Source: Candidatus Aquidulcis sp.
Lineage (GTDB): Bacteria > Chloroflexota > Anaerolineae > UBA4142
Direction of reading: 5' to 3'
Length of the DNA: 64,000 nucleotides
Assembly (NCBI GenBank): GCA_020723345.1
Contig: DYJA01000012.1
Location: 41,166-105,165 of the forward strand
Shown here piece by piece: positions 18,046-27,349 of this stretch. A model generated the notes under the pieces. The model was given only the letters and a program-made list of their open reading frames with translations, made no database searches and was not told the DNA's origin. Position 1 is the stretch's first letter. Every line of letters starts with the position of its first letter. The translations under genes and the position numbers were made by a program.

Positions 18046-19191
18046 TTATACCACAATCGGCGCGGATTGCGCCAACGGATTTTCCGTCAACGCGTACATC
18101 CCGCCGGACACGATAGAATGTCCGCCCAGCAAAATGGGAATTGGGGCTTGGCGCGCCGCGAGCGTCAGTTCGCGAAGGAACGGATCGACGATTTCTTCTG
18201 CGCGCAAGAGGTCAGAATTGAAGCGGTCGGACGCGGAGGGATCCAACCGGCGGTGCGCGAACAGGACGCGCGTGTCGATGATCGCCGCGTCGGCGAGGCG
18301 CGCGAGCGTGGCGAAAAATTCGCGCGCGCCGACGTTCGCGAGATAATAGCCGAGGAGCGATTGCGCCTCACCGCGCGCGACGCGCCCGCTCGCGCGCATG
18401 CCGCGTTCTTCGCTAAAGATGCGCCATTGGCAGCGCGTCGTGCGTTCGAGGAAAAGCGCGAGCGACGCGGAGACGCGCCCGGTGATGAGCGCGCTGGCGT
18501 CGCGGTTACCCAAGACTTGGCGCACCTGATCGAGGCGCGTGCGATCGAGCGGCGCGGCGTTGAGAAACGCGCGCAGATGCGCTCCGACCGCTGGACAGAG
18601 CGCGGTTGTCAGCAGATCCGTTGGAGTGTCGATGTCTAATTGCGTCGCCGCGTTTCTGGGCAGCGGAATAACGCGCAAGCCCGCGTGATCGCCCAGGCGA
18701 TACGCGAGATCGTTGTCGACTGGCGGCGGCTCGATTTTTTCGAGCGCGTCGCCGGGCGACCACGCGGCAAAGTCGCACGAAAAAAAGTTATTCGCGACGA
18801 CAGTGTTCGGCTCCGCATCGACTTGCTGGACGATCGCGCGCCAATCGTCCACACTCAGCAAAATGCCGCTGCCGCCGCCGATGTAGAGCGGCAGCGCGGC
18901 GCGGTGTTTGCGAACGAGCGCGGCGAGGCATTTGCCCCAGTGGAATTCTTCGTCAATCGGATCGTTTTCCACGAGCGCGCCGCGCGCGCGTGCCTGCGCC
19001 GCAAAGTCGTCGCTGCGCGTGGCGACGACGATTCCGCCGATTTCTGGCAGCGTGCGGATTTTTTCGAGCGTGTCGAGCGCGGCGGCGCATTGCGCGTCCG
19101 CGACCAGTTTCTCGACAGGAGATTCGGCTGTGCCTTTGACGAAGAGAAAAAGGGTGGCGGTTTGAGACACCGGTGGCTCTCCAGAAAACAA
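18046..19191 (-). CDS. Putative nucleotidyltransferase-like (MobA/CofC-like) protein, function uncertain
   Basis: LDTLEKIRTLPEIGGIVVATRSDDF, QLDIDTPTDLLTT resembling NTP-transferase domains. Confidence 0.5.
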   Translation of the reverse strand: MFSGEPPVSQTATLFLFVKGTAESPVEKLVADAQCAAALDTLEKIRTLPEIGGIVVATRSDDFAAQARARGALVENDPIDEEFHWGKCLAALVRKHRAALPLYIGGGSGILLSVDDWRAIVQQVDAEPNTVVANNFFSCDFAAWSPGDALEKIEPPPVDNDLAYRLGDHAGLRVIPLPRNAATQLDIDTPTDLLTTALCPAVGAHLRAFLNAAPLDRTRLDQVRQVLGNRDASALITGRVSASLALFLERTTRCQWRIFSEERGMRASGRVARGEAQSLLGYYLANVGAREFFATLARLADAAIIDTRVLFAHRRLDPSASDRFNSDLLRAEEIVDPFLRELTLAARQAPIPILLGGHSIVSGGMYALTENPLAQSAPIVV

Positions 19192-19201
19192 ATTGTTGTG
19201 C

Positions 19202-19255
19202 GAGCCGCTGGCTCGCTACATCGCGGGCGAGCTGCTGGCTCGCTACATCGCGGGC
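19202..19255. repeat. 27-bp direct tandem repeat x2
   Basis: GAGCCGCTGGCTCGCTACATCGCGGGC then GAGCTGCTGGCTCGCTACATCGCGGGC. Confidence 0.9.
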
Positions 19256-19285
19256 GAGTCGCCCGCGTTACAAGTGGGACAGGAA

Positions 19286-19316
19286 AGGGGGTTAGGGGAC
19301 GCGCCCCTAACCCCCT
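19286..19316. repeat. GGGGGTTAGGGG hairpin (repeat family, see also 29646 and 33191)
   Basis: AGGGGGTTAGGGG-ACGCG-CCCCTAACCCCCT perfect 13-bp stem. Confidence 0.85.
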
Positions 19317-19339
19317 GGGTATCGTGTGATTCAGTTGTA

Positions 19340-19876
19340 TCAGATGCCGGGTTCGATCAACCCGTAGTTGCCGTCGTTACGTCGGTACAACACATTGATT
19401 TTGCCATGCTCCCGGTTGGCGAACACGAAAAAGTTGTGTCCCAGCAGTTCCATTTGTTCAATGGCTTCTTCCTCCGTCATTGGTGGCGTGGGGAACCGTT
19501 TGACACGGACGATCCGCGGCGTTTCGGCGGTGGTCTCGATTTCTTGGGGCACTGGCGCTTTTTCACCCTGCGTGCGCGCATGCGCGCGCTTGCCTTTGTA
19601 ACGCTCGATCTGTTTGTACAGTTTCTCCGCGACCGTGTCGACCGCGACGGTGAAATCGGACGAGCGTTCTTCGCCGCGCATGATCGTTCCATTGGTGCGT
19701 AAGGTCACCTGAACGACCTGGCTCTTGTTGACGTTCCTGGTCTTTTCGAGCGTGAGTTCGACGCGGGCTTCGGAGAGCGCAGGCAGATAGCGGTCCAGTT
19801 TGCCGATTTTCTTCTCGACGTACTCTTTGAGCCAATCGGACACTTCAAGGTTTTTGCCACTGATGATCAGTTGCAT
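19340..19876 (-). CDS. hpf: Ribosome hibernation promoting factor (HPF/RaiA)
   Basis: MQLIISGKNLEVSDWLKEYVEKKIGKLDRYLP... and C-terminal dimerisation domain IVRVKRFPTPPMTEEEAIEQMELLGHNFFVFANREHGKINVLYRRNDGNYGLIEP. Confidence 0.95.
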   Translation of the reverse strand: MQLIISGKNLEVSDWLKEYVEKKIGKLDRYLPALSEARVELTLEKTRNVNKSQVVQVTLRTNGTIMRGEERSSDFTVAVDTVAEKLYKQIERYKGKRAHARTQGEKAPVPQEIETTAETPRIVRVKRFPTPPMTEEEAIEQMELLGHNFFVFANREHGKINVLYRRNDGNYGLIEPGI

Positions 19877-19958
19877 GGCGACCTCCCTGGTCTGAGATTT
19901 TTCGATTCAAACTCTGTTGCCTCACTGGAGAATTCTGGGCGTCTCACCTCCTTTGCGG

Positions 19959-19986
19959 TTGAACAAATTTGCAAATTGGTCCTACG
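19959..19986. repeat. Degenerate copy of the GTAGGACAAATTT palindrome family
   Basis: GTTGAACAAATTT-GC-AAATTGGTCCTAC; cf. 24426 and 34669. Confidence 0.65.
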
Positions 19987-20691
19987 TTACCGCGCGCGGG
20001 CGATGGCTAAGCCCCACACGGATTTTGCGCCGCGCGCGTACAGCGCCGCGCCGCAGGCGTCCATCGTCGCGCCGGTCGTGCAAACATCGTCGATCAACAG
20101 CACGCGCGCACCGCACACGCGCTCGCTTGCCGCAAACGCATCCTGCACGTTCTGGCGGCGTCCCGCCGCGTCGAGTTCGGTTTGCGATTGCGTTGCGCGT
20201 GTCCGCGTCAACGCGTCTTGCCACACCGGCAGGTTTTGGCGCGCGCCGAGCGCGTGGGCGATGAGCAATGATTGGTTGTAACCGCGGGCGCGTTCGCGGT
20301 CGGCGTGGAGCGGGACTGCGATTATTGTATCCGTTAGAAGTGGAAACGTCAAGAGGTGGTCGTGCAGCATCGCGCCGAACTGATCGGCGAGTTCGGTGCG
20401 ATGGTGGTACTTGAATGCGTGGATCGCCGCGCGCAAATTGCCTTCGAAAAATGCGACTGCGCGCGTGCCGTCAATTTGCATGGGTGATTTTTTGCAGTAG
20501 GGACAATCGGGAGAATGGAGCGGTCTGCCGCACCGCGGACAGATCGGCGGATTGATTTTCTCGATACCGGTGGAACACGCCGCGCAAAAGAACGAACCCG
20601 CGCGGCGGCAAACCACGCAACGGGGTGGAAATAGGAGATCGAGCAGCGCGTTTCGCAATCCCGCCGCGTTGCGGGCGAGCCGCGCGAGCAT
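19987..20691 (-). CDS. ComF family phosphoribosyltransferase-like protein
   Basis: CxxC zinc-finger N-terminus, ALGARQNLPVWQDALTRTRATQSQTELDAAGRRQNVQDAF, VLLIDDVCTTGATMDAC. Confidence 0.93.
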   Translation of the reverse strand: MLARLARNAAGLRNALLDLLFPPRCVVCRRAGSFFCAACSTGIEKINPPICPRCGRPLHSPDCPYCKKSPMQIDGTRAVAFFEGNLRAAIHAFKYHHRTELADQFGAMLHDHLLTFPLLTDTIIAVPLHADRERARGYNQSLLIAHALGARQNLPVWQDALTRTRATQSQTELDAAGRRQNVQDAFAASERVCGARVLLIDDVCTTGATMDACGAALYARGAKSVWGLAIARAR

Positions 20692-20704
20692 AGTCCTCCG
20701 TATC

Positions 20705-21067
20705 TTACGAGATTTCTAAATCGATTTGATCGTTCAAGGCGGTGCCGGTTCGCGCGATGGTTCCGGCAGGGAGTTCGAGCACGTCCGTCGCGCGCGCGAC
20801 GAAAGGACTCGCGCGCATTGGCGGCATCGCCGGCATCAGATGCACGACGCGTCCGGCGCGGTCGAGAAAGAGTACGTCGATCGCAAACGACATGCCGACG
20901 GAATGGATCGCTTTTTCTCCGCGCAGGAGCAATCCTTCGCCGGGTTGGAGCGGCGCGCGACCGAGCAACCCACACAAGCGCGTCCACCACGTATTGGCGA
21001 TGTTGCCTGCCGCGACCAGGGTGGCGTTGCGCGTACGATTGTGGGCGCGCAATTTATTTGATGCCAA
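20705..21067 (-). CDS. DUF192 protein
   Basis: GLLGRAPLQPGEGLLLRGEKAIHSVGMSFAIDVLFLDRAGRVVH. Confidence 0.9.
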   Translation of the reverse strand: MASNKLRAHNRTRNATLVAAGNIANTWWTRLCGLLGRAPLQPGEGLLLRGEKAIHSVGMSFAIDVLFLDRAGRVVHLMPAMPPMRASPFVARATDVLELPAGTIARTGTALNDQIDLEIS

Positions 21068-21986
21068 AGCCGCTACCGGTGGTGAATTGAAGGATCGCGG
21101 GACCCAACAGTACGATCAGAATGGACGGAAAGACGAGAAAGACGAGCGGGATAACCATTTTGACCGGCGCTTGGTTGGCGAGTTCTTCCGCGCGTTGGCG
21201 GCGTTTGACGCGCATCTGTTCCGATTGAATCCGCAGGACTTTGGAGAGACTGACGCCAAGTTGATCGGCTTGGATGACGGCGGCGATAAAGTTCGTCATG
21301 TCTGGCACATCGGCGCGGTTTGCCATGTCGCGCAGCGCTTCGCGGCGAATCTTGCCCAAGCGCACTTCGGCGTTGACGCGACCGAACGCGCGGCTGAGTT
21401 CGTTATCGGCTTTTTCGGTGACTTTGGCCATTGCCGCGTCGAATCCCAAGCCCGCTTCCACACTGATCGTCAAGAGGTCGAGCGCGTCGGGCAATGCTTT
21501 TTGAATGTCGTGTTGGCGCGCGCGGATTTTGGAGCGCAGCCAAAAGACCGGCAAGTAAAACCCCAGGACAATACCGCCCACCAAAAACAGAATGTTTTGA
21601 GGCGAGGGGGTTCGCAACACGAGGGTCAGGATCAGGACGAGAACGGTAGTGACAACGGCGGATAAGCCGCGCACACCCAGGAAATCAGCGGTACTCCAGT
21701 TGTTGGGGTTACCGGCGAGATCCAATTGGTGCTTGAGATTTTCCACGTTGCGCTGCGGCGTCATCCGCCCTAAGAATGCGGCAAAGCCGCGGATGAGCGG
21801 CAAGGCGACGCGCTCGCTGAAGGGCTGCTGCATTTCCATCTCGGCAAGTGTGCGCGGGCGCGTGCCGTACGTTTGCAACCGTTCCTGTTCCACGCTAGGT
21901 TGCGAAGGGATGCTCAGCCCAATAAAAATGAGTAGGACGCTGAATCCGAATAAGAGAGAAAGCGAGAGGGAGGCGATAGAGTCCAT
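21054..21986 (-). CDS. tadC: TadC-like type II secretion F domain protein
   Basis: LPDALDLLTISVEAGLGFDAAMAKVTEKADNELSRAFGRVNAEVRLGKIRREALRDMANR. Confidence 0.9.
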   Translation of the reverse strand: MDSIASLSLSLLFGFSVLLIFIGLSIPSQPSVEQERLQTYGTRPRTLAEMEMQQPFSERVALPLIRGFAAFLGRMTPQRNVENLKHQLDLAGNPNNWSTADFLGVRGLSAVVTTVLVLILTLVLRTPSPQNILFLVGGIVLGFYLPVFWLRSKIRARQHDIQKALPDALDLLTISVEAGLGFDAAMAKVTEKADNELSRAFGRVNAEVRLGKIRREALRDMANRADVPDMTNFIAAVIQADQLGVSLSKVLRIQSEQMRVKRRQRAEELANQAPVKMVIPLVFLVFPSILIVLLGPAILQFTTGSGFGIK

Positions 21987-21998
21987 AATAATCCTCCA

Positions 21999-22955
21999 TC
22001 AAATTTCAATGTTGGTGATGCGGCGAATGACCATGTAACCGGCGAAGATCATAAACCCGCCGGTGATCAGCATTATTATCCCGCACGTCTCGTTGAACAT
22101 TCTGCCGATGTAGCCTGGGTTGATCATGAACATGACCACGCCGAGGATAACCGGCAGGACGGAGATGACATAGCCGGAAAAACGTTGCTGCGCCGTCATG
22201 GCGCGGATTTGACCTTTGATGCGGACGCGCTCGCGAATCGTGTGCGAGATCGTGTCGAGAATTTCCGCCAGGTTGCCGCCGACTTCGTGCTGGATGTTGA
22301 TTGCGGTGATGACCAGATCGAGATCGTCGCTGTTGACGCGTTGCAGCATGTGCGCCAGCGCTTCTTCAATCGTCAACCCCAAACCGATCTCGCGGACGAC
22401 GCGCGCAAATTCAACCGACATCGGCGAGGGGAGTTCACGCGAGACGGTCTCCATCGATTGCAGCAGACTGTACCCGGAGCGGAGCGAGTTGGCGAGCAAG
22501 ATCAGCGTATCGCCCAATTGATTGTTGAAGGCGGTGAGGCGGCGCGCTTGCAGTTACCGGATCCACAAGCGCGGCGCGTAGAAACCGAGGATGCCGCCGA
22601 GGAGACCGAACAGCAAATTGCCGCGTCCCAAGACGAAGACGATGAACGCGCCGCCGATGACGGCAATGATATTCAGACTGACAAATTCGCCCACCGTCAG
22701 TTTCAAATCCGCGCGCGCAAGTTCGGCGGCAAGTTTCGGCGAACCGCGTCCGCTCAACGCGCGATCCAAACCGCGCAAGCCCCGGTGTTCCTCTTTGGTC
22801 GTTTCTGCTTCCGCCGCGATGCGCGTGGCGTACCGATCCAAGCGCGATTCGATGTCGCTAGTTTGCGCGTTCAGGATGCGATCCAGTCCGAAGAAAAGCA
22901 AAAAGATGGACGCGAACGCGAATAAACTGATTAGAATAGGCAAATCCATAGCCAA
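21999..22955 (-). pseudogene. tadB: TadB-like T2SF protein interrupted by an in-frame TAA at 22554-22556 (track ORFs 22554..22955 and 21999..22517, same frame)
   Basis: Continuous frame: ...GFYAPRLWIR*LQARRLTAFNNQLGDTLILLANSLRSGYSLLQSM...; both halves match TadB. Confidence 0.8.
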
Positions 22956-23016
22956 CTCCCAAGCATCGTACCGCTCGCCCTTGCGCAGGGTGACTCATCC
23001 TTCGCAAGGTTCGGGT

Positions 23017-24411
23017 CTACGAAAACAGCCGCGAGTCCACACCGAAAGTTTGCGGCGGCAGGAAAATATTCGCCGCTTCGATCTTTTCCATGAATTTGGG
23101 GCGAATTCCGGTCGGTTTCAGTTTTCCCAACACTTTGCCGTCCTTAATTCCGGCGTGCTCGAATTTGAAGATCTCTTGCGTGACGATCACGTCGCCTTCC
23201 ATGCCTTGCACCTCGGTCACTTCGGTGACCTTGCGGGTGCCGTCCCGCATACGCGCGATCTGAATGATCAAATCAATGGCTCCGGCGATTTGCTCACGAA
23301 TGGCGCGCAGGGGTAATTCTACCCCCGCCATCAACACCATCGTTTCCAAACGATGCACCGAGTCGCGCGGTGTGTTGGCGTGAACGGTCGTCATCGAACC
23401 TTCGTGACCGGTGTTCATCGCTTGCAACATGTCCAGCGCTTCGCCCGAACGGCACTCGCCGACGATGATGCGGTCGGGGCGCATGCGTAGGGCGTTGACG
23501 ACGAGATCGCGCATCGTCACTTCGCCGCGTCCTTCGATGTTAGGTGGGCGCGATTCCAAACCGATCACGTGTTCCTGGCGCAATTGCAATTCCGCCGCGT
23601 TTTCGATGGTGAGGATGCGTTCGCCGTTCGGGATGAACGAAGAGAGAATGTTGAGCGTCGTCGTTTTACCGGAGCCGGTGCCGCCCGAGATGACGATGTT
23701 CAACTTGGCTTCGACGCATGCCTTGCAAAACTCGACGAATTCGGAAGTGAAGGTACCGCGCTTGACTAGATCGTCAATCGTGAACGGCTTTTTGGCGAAT
23801 TTACGAATGGTGACCGTGGGCCCGACGAGCGCGAGCGGAGGAATGATGATGTTGACGCGCGAGCCGTCGAGCAAGCGCGCGTCCACGTAGGGCTGCCCTT
23901 CGTCGACGCGGCGACCCAAGGGCGAGACGATGCGGTCGATGATGCGCGTGACGTGCGCTTCACTTTCAAACGTCGCGGCGACGCGTTCGATCTTGCCGTA
24001 CCGTTCGATATAGATGTTGCGCGGACCGTTGACCATGATTTCGTCAATCGTCGGGTCTTCCAAGAGTCTTTCGAGCGGACCCAGTCCGAGCACTTCGGCG
24101 ACGACTTCTTCAAAGAGCCGGTTGCGTTCGGTGCGCGCGAGCACGACTTCTTCTTGCGCCAGGAACGCGTCGAACATTTCTTGAATTTTGCCGCGCACTT
24201 GATCTTGCTTCGACAGATCGAGTTTGGGATCCAAGTCGGCGACGATTTTTTGCTGAAGGTGAATCTTGAGATCGGCGTAGGCGTCGTGCGGCGGCGCGGG
24301 CGGCTGCCTCCGGCGCAGTTCTTCCACGCCGGGCGGCGGCGCGGTCGGCACGGTCGGCACGGCGGTGGGTTGCGCCTGGCTCGTTTTTTCAATTCGCTTG
24401 AGTAGGGACAT
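23017..24411 (-). CDS. tadA: TadA/CpaF secretion ATPase
   Basis: NIVISGGTGSGKTTTLNILSSFI, LQLRQEHVIGLESRPPN, MRPDRIIVGECRSGEALDMLQAMNTGHEGSMTTVHAN. Confidence 0.96.
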   Translation of the reverse strand: MSLLKRIEKTSQAQPTAVPTVPTAPPPGVEELRRRQPPAPPHDAYADLKIHLQQKIVADLDPKLDLSKQDQVRGKIQEMFDAFLAQEEVVLARTERNRLFEEVVAEVLGLGPLERLLEDPTIDEIMVNGPRNIYIERYGKIERVAATFESEAHVTRIIDRIVSPLGRRVDEGQPYVDARLLDGSRVNIIIPPLALVGPTVTIRKFAKKPFTIDDLVKRGTFTSEFVEFCKACVEAKLNIVISGGTGSGKTTTLNILSSFIPNGERILTIENAAELQLRQEHVIGLESRPPNIEGRGEVTMRDLVVNALRMRPDRIIVGECRSGEALDMLQAMNTGHEGSMTTVHANTPRDSVHRLETMVLMAGVELPLRAIREQIAGAIDLIIQIARMRDGTRKVTEVTEVQGMEGDVIVTQEIFKFEHAGIKDGKVLGKLKPTGIRPKFMEKIEAANIFLPPQTFGVDSRLFS

Positions 24412-24425
24412 AGCGACTCACTTTC

Positions 24426-24454
24426 GTGGGACAAGTTTTGCAAACTTGTCCTAC
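24426..24454. repeat. Palindrome of the GTAGGACAAATTT family between tadA and tadZ
   Basis: GTGGGACAAGTTT-TGC-AAACTTGTCCTAC. Confidence 0.8.
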
Positions 24455-24457
24455 ATC

Positions 24458-25705
24458 CTATCTGCGCTTTTGCGCGGCTTTATCGGGAGCGGCGGCTTGC
24501 TTCTCGGCGGCGGCGCGGCGCAAGATGAGACGCGCCAGGTCGCGAATCTTTTGCGACAACGGGAGATTGCGTTGGATCGTGACCAAGGGCGCGCCGCGGT
24601 TCATGGCGATGGCGGTCGCACGCTCGTCTTTGGGCAGGAGCAGACTGATGGGGTGCTTGATGCTGGCTTCGATGTCTTTGGCGCTGATGCCGGTTCTACC
24701 GTCGTCTTTATTCAAAATAAAGATCGTTTTGTCGGGGGGATAACCCAACTGTTCCGTCAATTCGAAAAAGAGTTTGGTGTTTTTGATCGCTGGAATGTCG
24801 GCGGTCGAAATGAGCAGAATCAAATCGGCGTGATCGAGAAAATAGACTGTGGTCTCTTGAAACGATTTCCACAGATCGATGACGACGAAATCGTACGACT
24901 TGTCGAGGAGTTCCAGAATGCGTTTCAGGTGCTCGGGTTTGACCAACTCCGCCAATTCGGGTCGCGAGGGCGCGAGCAGGACTTTGACCGCGCTGCTGTG
25001 ACCTGCCATCGTTCCGTCGAGAACTTCTTCGTCGATTTCGGCTTTGCCGCTGGCGAGATCGGCAATCGTGCGATTGCTGGGCAAGTTGAGCAGGACGCCG
25101 ACATCGCCAAATTCCAAATTCGCGTCGACCAACGCGACGCGCGCTTTGGATTCTTCGCGCAGCGCGACGGCCAGGTTGACCGCGACGGTGCTTGCGCCGC
25201 TGCCGCCTTTGCTGCCGAGGACGGCGATGATTTTGCCGGCGCGGGGCGGGGGTGGGGGTGGGGCGGCGACAGCGGCGGTAGGCGGCGGCGCGGCAACGAC
25301 GCGCCGCGTTGCCGCGAATTGATAGACGCGGTGGATGCTCGTGACCAGTTCTTCGCCCGAAAACGGTTTGATCAGAAACTCGCGCGCGCCGGCGAGCATC
25401 GAGCGGCGCAAATAATCGGCTTCGCCCTGGACGGACATCATCACGACCTGGACGTTGGGCGATTGCGCGGAGATGGCTTCGCTCGCGGCGATGCCATCCA
25501 TTTCCGGCATATTGATGTCCATCAAAACGACATCGGGTTGCAGTTTGCCGGCGAGTTCGACGCCTTCACGACCGTTAGCCGCCGTGCCGATGATTTCGAT
25601 ATCGTTTTCGAAGAATAAGAGTTTCTTGACGTTTTCGCGCGTCTCGGCAATATCGTCGACGATGAGGACGCGGATTTTGCCGCTGGGTGGATTGGTGGCT
25701 GACAT
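24458..25705 (-). CDS. tadZ: TadZ/CpaE-like protein: receiver domain plus ParA/MinD-type ATPase
   Basis: IRVLIVDDIAETRENVKKLL...DVVLMDINMPEMDG; IIAVLGSKGGSGASTVAVNLAVAL. Confidence 0.9.
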   Translation of the reverse strand: MSATNPPSGKIRVLIVDDIAETRENVKKLLFFENDIEIIGTAANGREGVELAGKLQPDVVLMDINMPEMDGIAASEAISAQSPNVQVVMMSVQGEADYLRRSMLAGAREFLIKPFSGEELVTSIHRVYQFAATRRVVAAPPPTAAVAAPPPPPPRAGKIIAVLGSKGGSGASTVAVNLAVALREESKARVALVDANLEFGDVGVLLNLPSNRTIADLASGKAEIDEEVLDGTMAGHSSAVKVLLAPSRPELAELVKPEHLKRILELLDKSYDFVVIDLWKSFQETTVYFLDHADLILLISTADIPAIKNTKLFFELTEQLGYPPDKTIFILNKDDGRTGISAKDIEASIKHPISLLLPKDERATAIAMNRGAPLVTIQRNLPLSQKIRDLARLILRRAAAEKQAAAPDKAAQKRR

Positions 25706-25743
25706 CTAATCCTTTGGAAAACGGGTATGCCGATTCCAGAACG

Positions 25744-26556
25744 TCATCGCAGACCGGAAGTGGACGGCGGCGTCAAATTGAACTTGAAACGTTTGTTGAG
25801 ATACTGCAAAGTCACCGGTTCGAGATTGTCGAATTTGGCGTGGTCGCCGGCGCGGCGAAGGATCATGTCGATCTGACCTTGTTCGCGCGCGCTCTTGAGC
25901 GAAAGCGCGTCCTGGCGGTCGAGTGCGAAGGTGATGATATTGGCTTGCGCGGCGGCGCCTTTCGAGTCGCCGGTTCCGCTCGACCAGGGTCCGATTTGCA
26001 GGATCAAAACATCTTGAAGCATGATTTGAGTGACGGGGAGACCTTCGTTACCAGTACACGGTTTGGCGGGTGGGCATGTGGGCAACGTGCTCGATTGCAA
26101 GGTCAGCAGCAAGTCCACATAGTCGCCGGCTTGGAGCGCGTTGCCGACGCCGGTGATTTCGTTAATGCTAAACGCCATGGCGATTTTGCCTTCGGGAATG
26201 ACGAATGCCGCGTTGGAACGACTTCCAACTTCACCGGCTTTTTGCTTGTCGATGATCATCGGATCCAAGATGATTTGACCTGGGTAGATAGTTTGGATCG
26301 CGAGTTTGCCTATCACGTCCGTAGTTTTTTCGAAGAATTTTCCCGGCGGCAAGGGCTCGGGCCATTCCTTCACGCTCACAGCGTCGGCTCCGATGATGGA
26401 GCGGTCGGCGATGGGCAAGAGGGCAACCACCACCGGCTTGGTGGGAATGCGGGTGCCTTGTTCAACGGCGCTGCTCAACACGACAAAAGTTCCGACCGCG
26501 GTAATGGCTCCGAGAAATAAACCAAGTATCACCAGGATTCTTCCACCGCGTCGCAT
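25744..26556 (-). CDS. cpaB: CpaB/RcpC Flp pilus assembly protein (SAF domain)
   Basis: N-terminal TM, PVVVALLPIADRSIIGADAVSVKEWP, GYVDLLLTLQ-like SAF region. Confidence 0.85.
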   Translation of the reverse strand: MRRGGRILVILGLFLGAITAVGTFVVLSSAVEQGTRIPTKPVVVALLPIADRSIIGADAVSVKEWPEPLPPGKFFEKTTDVIGKLAIQTIYPGQIILDPMIIDKQKAGEVGSRSNAAFVIPEGKIAMAFSINEITGVGNALQAGDYVDLLLTLQSSTLPTCPPAKPCTGNEGLPVTQIMLQDVLILQIGPWSSGTGDSKGAAAQANIITFALDRQDALSLKSAREQGQIDMILRRAGDHAKFDNLEPVTLQYLNKRFKFNLTPPSTSGLR

Positions 26557-26606
26557 AATTTCTCCTTTCTTCGAATAAGATGATCGATCCAGCGCGATTT
26601 GAGATC

Positions 26607-26635
26607 ATTCTACTCCGAATTATCAGAATTGACAA
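26607..26635 (-). promoter_or_regulatory. Sigma70-type promoter upstream of the cpaB/tad genes
   Basis: Minus strand: TTGTCA - 17 bp - TAGAAT. Confidence 0.65.
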
Positions 26636-26666
26636 GGGCTACTCCGATCAATGCGGAAAATTCTAC

Positions 26667-26695
26667 TTGACAGTGATCCCGTTTTGGCATACACT
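26667..26695 (+). promoter_or_regulatory. Sigma70-type promoter for the LPSTG protein gene
   Basis: TTGACA - 17 bp - TACACT. Confidence 0.7.
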
Positions 26696-26785
26696 TGGGA
26701 TGGTACGGCGCACTGTCGGTTAGCATCTTTTTGCGCGAGTCCATTCCAGGATGAAGGACTCGTGGCACACTCAAGGAGCCGGGCA

Positions 26786-27292
26786 ATGAAACCAGCAAAA
26801 AGTTCCGCGCTAATTTATGGGCTTGGGATCTTGACGTTGTTGATCGCCGGGGTTGCGTTTGTATATTCTCCTTCTCAGGAGAACATCGCGCTCACAAAAA
26901 ATGAGCGACCCTATTTGCAGTTTACTCCCCCGCCAAGTCCGACGAGTAGTCTGACTCCGACGGTGACGCGCACACCGACGAATACTTCTGCGGTGACGAA
27001 TACGCCCACACGGACTTCCACAGCGACTTCCACATCGACGCGCACTTCTACGCCGATCACACCAGCGACTACGGCTGCGCCCACGGCGACTTCGGTGCCG
27101 TCCACAAGTACGCCGGTTTGGACGATCACCCCTTTGATTTCGGGCGTGGTCGCCACAACTGCTCCGACGGTTACTCCGATTGCACCATCTTCTTTGCCGT
27201 CGACCGGATTGCCATTGACGTGGGTGGTGGCTGCGATCGTACTGGTGTTGATCGCCGTTGGGGCGCGGTACGTGCGTCAGTCGTCAGTCTAG
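26786..27292 (+). CDS. Thr/Pro/Ser-rich cell-surface protein with C-terminal LPSTG-TM-Arg sorting-type signal
   Basis: N-terminal TM/signal, Thr/Pro-rich stalk, LPSTGLPLTWVVAAIVLVLIAVGARYVRQSSV; RBS CAAGGAG before ATG 26786. Confidence 0.75.
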   Translation: MKPAKSSALIYGLGILTLLIAGVAFVYSPSQENIALTKNERPYLQFTPPPSPTSSLTPTVTRTPTNTSAVTNTPTRTSTATSTSTRTSTPITPATTAAPTATSVPSTSTPVWTITPLISGVVATTAPTVTPIAPSSLPSTGLPLTWVVAAIVLVLIAVGARYVRQSSV

Positions 27293-27309
27293 AGATCGAT
27301 TTGCGCCCG

Positions 27310-27345
27310 AACCTGCGAGGTCGTCAAGACCTCGCAGGTTTTTTA
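27310..27345 (+). terminator. Rho-independent terminator
   Basis: AACCTGCGAGGT-CGTCAAG-ACCTCGCAGGTT followed by TTTTA. Confidence 0.9.
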
Positions 27346-27349
27346 TTCT

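Noticed and set aside
24365-25618. 417-aa plus-strand ORF
   Set aside because: Antisense to tadZ, which has unambiguous receiver and ATPase motifs
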